From Patescibacteria group bacterium (GTDB taxonomy: Bacteria; Patescibacteriota; Minisyncoccia; Phycocordibacterales; JANLHH01), in the NCBI GenBank assembly GCA_024654605.1, contig JANLHH010000036.1, positions 1-7,465 on the forward strand: a DNA stretch of 7,465 nt, read 5' to 3'. The position numbers and the translations under genes are program-made. The notes below the pieces were generated by a model, which worked only from the letters and a program-made list of their open reading frames with translations, did not search any database and was not told the origin of the DNA. Shown here piece after piece: positions 4,806 to 7,465 of the stretch (within the stretch, counting starts at the first letter, position 1; every line of letters begins with the position of its first letter).

Positions 4806-6677
4806 TTACAAGATGGGTTCAAGAAAACCGAACATCGACCCTAGAAAGAGTACCAGGTACTGTCGCCTCGTCCGCACCACTTCGGGAAAACTGCCGATGG
4901 GGTAGTAATTCAGATAAAAGTCCGGTGAATCAGGTGATACCACAGGTTTGCCCGGAATCAATTCAAATGCCGATGTGGGCCCTTTGGCAAACGAAGTGGA
5001 ATCCGCGATCCTCAAATTGATCGGCAGGTCCTCGGCCACAGGCTCGTCCTCGTCAGGCAACATGGCCACCACCCAGCTGTTCCGTGGCTTGATGTCTCGG
5101 CGAATCAGTGCCTCCAGCGCCTGCGCAAAGGCTTTATCCCAAACGATTAAACCATTCTCGGTATTGAAGCCTTCCGAGCGCGGATCGAAATTGTGCGACC
5201 CCACCATGGCAATTTTTCCATCCACTACAAATGATTTGGAATGCAGACCCACCCTGGGTGCCAGCATCTCGATGGTTGAGCCATCACCCGAAACCACTGA
5301 CTGGCTCTTGATGCCCGCTTTTTTCTCAGCAATCAGCTCAGGCCAGCGAGGGAAGAAGGCCGGCGCGTCGGCCGGAAAAGGTTTGAACTCGTACATATAA
5401 AAACCGAGCTTTTTGACGTAACGCTTTTTACGCTTGTGGGTGTGGCCATAAACTGTATCGCCATCCGTAGAGGCCAACGAATTGGTGGAAAACACCAGTT
5501 CGATTTCCGGGTTGCCCTGGCGCAGTGCCGCAAATAATTTGCGCGCATTGGGCGACAACACCATGTAGGGCGACTGGATCACAATGGATTGTTTTGCGGA
5601 ATTCAGCACCCGGTTCAGTTCCGCCGTGACATCAAGCTTGGGAGCATCCTCCGGGAACGCACGCTTGCGTGGCAAATCAGAAAAATACGCCAGCTTTGAT
5701 ACCTCAAACGTGGGCTCAACAAATTGCTTGCGTATGTACTGTTCGTCCTGCGCCTGTTCCAGTACAGGCAGCAAGCGCGGCTGCGGCTCATAATTTTCCA
5801 AAGGTACCGGGTCGGTTTTCAGCAAGCGTGTGGCAATATCGCGCAAATGCTGCACAGCCACGGATCTGGGGCTGCTCCAGAATTGCTCAAACGATGCCAG
5901 CATATCCGTTACAACCGCCCCATAAACCGCGATATCCCTGTCCTTGAAGTTATAGCTGGTGTCAAAGTCAAAATAGCGATCAGCAATATTGCGCCCACCA
6001 ATGACACCCACCAGACCATCGATTGCCAGCAACTTATTGTGCATGCGCTGGTTGACACGCCGGAAACAGCAGATAAATCCGCTGACCCAGTCATGATTGG
6101 CCATATCGGCCTTGTCAAAAGACGGGTTGTAAAAGCTGATATCAAAATTCACATGCGCCATGGTGAGCTGCACCAAATGATCCAGATCTGCTTCAGTAAA
6201 CATCTGATCCAGTAACAAGCGCACCTTGACACCTCTACGGGCTGCCTCCAGTAACTCGTGTAACAATAGATCACCGGTATCATCAGCACGCAAAATAAAA
6301 TTCTGCAACTCGATGCTTTCACGCGCAGCGCGTATCAGATGAATACGGATGATCAGCGCATCGACGCCGGTTTCCAGCAACACCAGGTGGTTTCTACCCG
6401 AGCGCTTGTCCGCTGCTGCCAGCTCCAATATGGGTGAAAACTCACTGCAACGATCAAGTTGATCAGGGTCACAGCTCAGGACTTGTTGTCTGGTGCTGGC
6501 AACGCGAGCATCGACTTGTTCCACACGGGCTGGCGACAAACTGCAGGCGCCAGTCAGCCCGCACAGGAGAGCCAGGCCTAACAAGTGCCGCACTCGCTTT
6601 GACAGATAAAATAGATAGGACAGATAAGCAGCCTGGGTCAAACCCGTCTGGTTCGAGCCAGGATGCTTTAAATTCAT
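4806..6677 (-). CDS. Phospholipase D superfamily lipoprotein, ClsC-like cardiolipin synthase
   Basis: 623 aa with two HKD half-sites, the mark of the phospholipase D superfamily: H213/K215/D220 (HNKLLAID) followed by GGRN, and H479/K481/D486 (HSKSFVVD) followed by GSHNFDPRS. The RMHNK...GGRNIADRYF block resembles E. coli ClsC (YmdC), which makes cardiolipin from phosphatidylglycerol and phosphatidylethanolamine. The reaction here is inferred by family. A lipobox LTGAC places a lipidated cysteine at residue 45, followed by serine, so by the +2 rule an outer-membrane lipoprotein is likely. The last 17 residues (YLVLFLGSMFGFLEPIL) are hydrophobic and may touch the membrane. The ATG at 6677 overlaps the stop of the upstream PPTase gene as ATGA, implying translational coupling. 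It gives an unusually long pre-lipobox segment. GTG 6593 (residue 29) would give a standard-length lipoprotein signal (MRHLLGLALLCGLTGAC) and is an alternative start. The stop is 3 nt from a REP unit. Confidence 0.9.
   Translation of the reverse strand: MNLKHPGSNQTGLTQAAYLSYLFYLSKRVRHLLGLALLCGLTGACSLSPARVEQVDARVASTRQQVLSCDPDQLDRCSEFSPILELAAADKRSGRNHLVLLETGVDALIIRIHLIRAARESIELQNFILRADDTGDLLLHELLEAARRGVKVRLLLDQMFTEADLDHLVQLTMAHVNFDISFYNPSFDKADMANHDWVSGFICCFRRVNQRMHNKLLAIDGLVGVIGGRNIADRYFDFDTSYNFKDRDIAVYGAVVTDMLASFEQFWSSPRSVAVQHLRDIATRLLKTDPVPLENYEPQPRLLPVLEQAQDEQYIRKQFVEPTFEVSKLAYFSDLPRKRAFPEDAPKLDVTAELNRVLNSAKQSIVIQSPYMVLSPNARKLFAALRQGNPEIELVFSTNSLASTDGDTVYGHTHKRKKRYVKKLGFYMYEFKPFPADAPAFFPRWPELIAEKKAGIKSQSVVSGDGSTIEMLAPRVGLHSKSFVVDGKIAMVGSHNFDPRSEGFNTENGLIVWDKAFAQALEALIRRDIKPRNSWVVAMLPDEDEPVAEDLPINLRIADSTSFAKGPTSAFELIPGKPVVSPDSPDFYLNYYPIGSFPEVVRTRRQYLVLFLGSMFGFLEPIL
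6601..6627. repeat. Three imperfect 9-bp tandem repeats near the phospholipase start
   Basis: GACAGATAA, AATAGATAG, GACAGATAA lie head to tail. On the minus strand they encode YLSYLFYLS (residues 19-27) just before the alternative GTG start. Nine-base units keep the frame, so copy-number change would lengthen or shorten the leader by three residues. Confidence 0.6.
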
Positions 6678-7447
6678 ACCGCTGCTAACAGTTGAAAACA
6701 GTGTGCCCTCAGGCGGGACTGGTGCATGGCGATGGCTGCCATATAATCCTCATCCGGGCGCAACAGGGCCAAAGACCAGTCGGAGTATCCCGCGCCATCA
6801 AAATCCAGCATGGCCGGAGGTAGCTCGGGCCGTACTTCCACCGTAAAGCGGCATAATTGGTTGGCTATACCCTCACCATAGGCTTTTACCACCGCTTCCT
6901 TGCAAGCCCAAGCGCGAAGAAACGCAGTATTCTGTTGCGACTCTGGCAACTGCTGCAAGGCCTTTGCCTCGGCTGCGCTGAAATAACGTTCCGCCAGACG
7001 CAAACCTTTCCGTGTGGAGCGAGTGACAGGTTCCAGATCCACGCCGACCGGTACTTCACGGGTTATTCCAACCAACAATCGGTCATCGCTCTTGGCCATG
7101 GAAAACTGTAAAGCGCTGGAATGCACGGAACGATCCAGCGCGGGCTTGCCGCGTACACTGCGTTGCAGGATCACATCTTTGCCAGGCAAGCCCAGGTATG
7201 CACCCAGTAACAAGCGTAAATAGAACCGTCGGGCGAAGCGCAACTGTCCTGGATTCAGTTTTACCGGTGCGATCATCCTGTCTTTACTGAAGGCCTGACT
7301 GAGTGTCAGCGCCAGTTTGCCCAGATCCAGATACCACACATGCACCTCATCAGGGCCGGGAAGCCCCAGCTCAGGCAAAGGCATATAGCGTGGCTCGAAA
7401 GCCTCGACTTGAATCCAGAATGCTTGTTCTTTCTCCCCTGACAACAT
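6674..7447 (-). CDS. 4'-phosphopantetheinyl transferase, Sfp-type
   Basis: 257 aa, a usual length for the Sfp group. It should transfer 4'-phosphopantetheine from coenzyme A to a serine of acyl or peptidyl carrier proteins in the cytoplasm. The signature motifs are in order: GKPAL at 100-104, a variant FSMAKS at 115-120, GVDLEPV at 135-141 (D137 and E139 as likely Mg ligands), and W180-x2-K183-E184-x3-K188 in RAWACKEAVVKAYGEG. In the usual FN(I/L)SHS motif the histidine position is lysine here (K119). The start at 7447 has AAGGGA (complement of 7451-7456) as ribosome binding site. The gene is first of the visible operon and its TGA overlaps the phospholipase ATG by 4 bp. No carrier protein gene or synthase is visible in the window, so the target is unknown. 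It may be a housekeeping enzyme or serve a distant pathway. Confidence 0.9.
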   Translation of the reverse strand: MLSGEKEQAFWIQVEAFEPRYMPLPELGLPGPDEVHVWYLDLGKLALTLSQAFSKDRMIAPVKLNPGQLRFARRFYLRLLLGAYLGLPGKDVILQRSVRGKPALDRSVHSSALQFSMAKSDDRLLVGITREVPVGVDLEPVTRSTRKGLRLAERYFSAAEAKALQQLPESQQNTAFLRAWACKEAVVKAYGEGIANQLCRFTVEVRPELPPAMLDFDGAGYSDWSLALLRPDEDYMAAIAMHQSRLRAHCFQLLAAV

Positions 7448-7450
7448 CTA

Positions 7451-7456
7451 TCCCTT
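7451..7456 (-). promoter_or_regulatory. Ribosome binding site of the PPTase gene
   Basis: Reading the minus strand, AAGGGA lies four bases before the ATG at 7447. It supports this start, although the spacing is on the short side. The promoter itself would lie beyond the window edge. Confidence 0.55.
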
Positions 7457-7465
7457 AAATTCCCG

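Noticed and set aside
4948..5400. 150-codon plus-strand ORF opposite the phospholipase gene
   Set aside because: It is antisense to the conserved second HKD half of the phospholipase, has serine-rich composition typical of a shadow frame, and shows no family motif.
5724..6215. 163-codon plus-strand ORF opposite the phospholipase gene
   Set aside because: It lies antisense to the first HKD region, which carries clear protein-level conservation. No recognisable domain or ribosome binding site.

Overview
The window looks like chromosomal DNA of a gammaproteobacterium. The grounds are indirect: a ClsC-like phospholipase D lipoprotein, a compact Sfp-type phosphopantetheinyl transferase, a sigma-54-type promoter, and short palindromic repeats (core GTAGGAGGGGGC...GCCCCCGA or GTAGGAGGCAGC...GCTGCCGA) that resemble REP/REPIN repeats of Pseudomonas and relatives. 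The genus cannot be named from this sequence alone.

Layout. (1) Positions 1-411 are a non-coding leader. It holds a well-spaced sigma-54 promoter candidate (143-158), a perfect 12-bp palindrome, and a previously unlisted 29-codon small ORF (261-350) with a ribosome binding site. (2) Positions 412-2238 encode an exported YtcJ/Amidohydro_3-type metal-dependent amidohydrolase. Its last ~26 codons are read through a pair of REP units. (3) Roughly 2283-4646 is an insertion-sequence-like element with one large ORF. This ORF fuses a DUF4338 domain (the domain of the Druantia defence protein DruA) to a complete IS4-type DDE transposase with a perfect YREK signature. (4) Positions 4650-4805 are a repeat cluster: two direct copies of an 18-bp motif and three REP units. 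Part of it is an ~80-bp inverted copy of the REP pair at the end of the amidohydrolase gene, so the IS-like element lies between two inverted copies of the same composite repeat. (5) On the minus strand, 7447-6674 (phosphopantetheinyl transferase) and 6677-4806 (phospholipase D/cardiolipin synthase-like lipoprotein) form a two-gene operon joined by a 4-bp ATGA overlap.

How it fits together. The amidohydrolase unit and the PPTase-PLD operon converge on the repeat/IS region, which appears to be an intergenic REP cluster invaded by a transposable element. The IS-like element reads visibly more AT-rich than its neighbours, consistent with separate ancestry. The most unusual points are the DruA-domain/IS4 fusion, the REP-encoded C-terminus of the amidohydrolase, the inverted composite repeats flanking the element, and the sigma-54 promoter with a small ORF ahead of the amidohydrolase.
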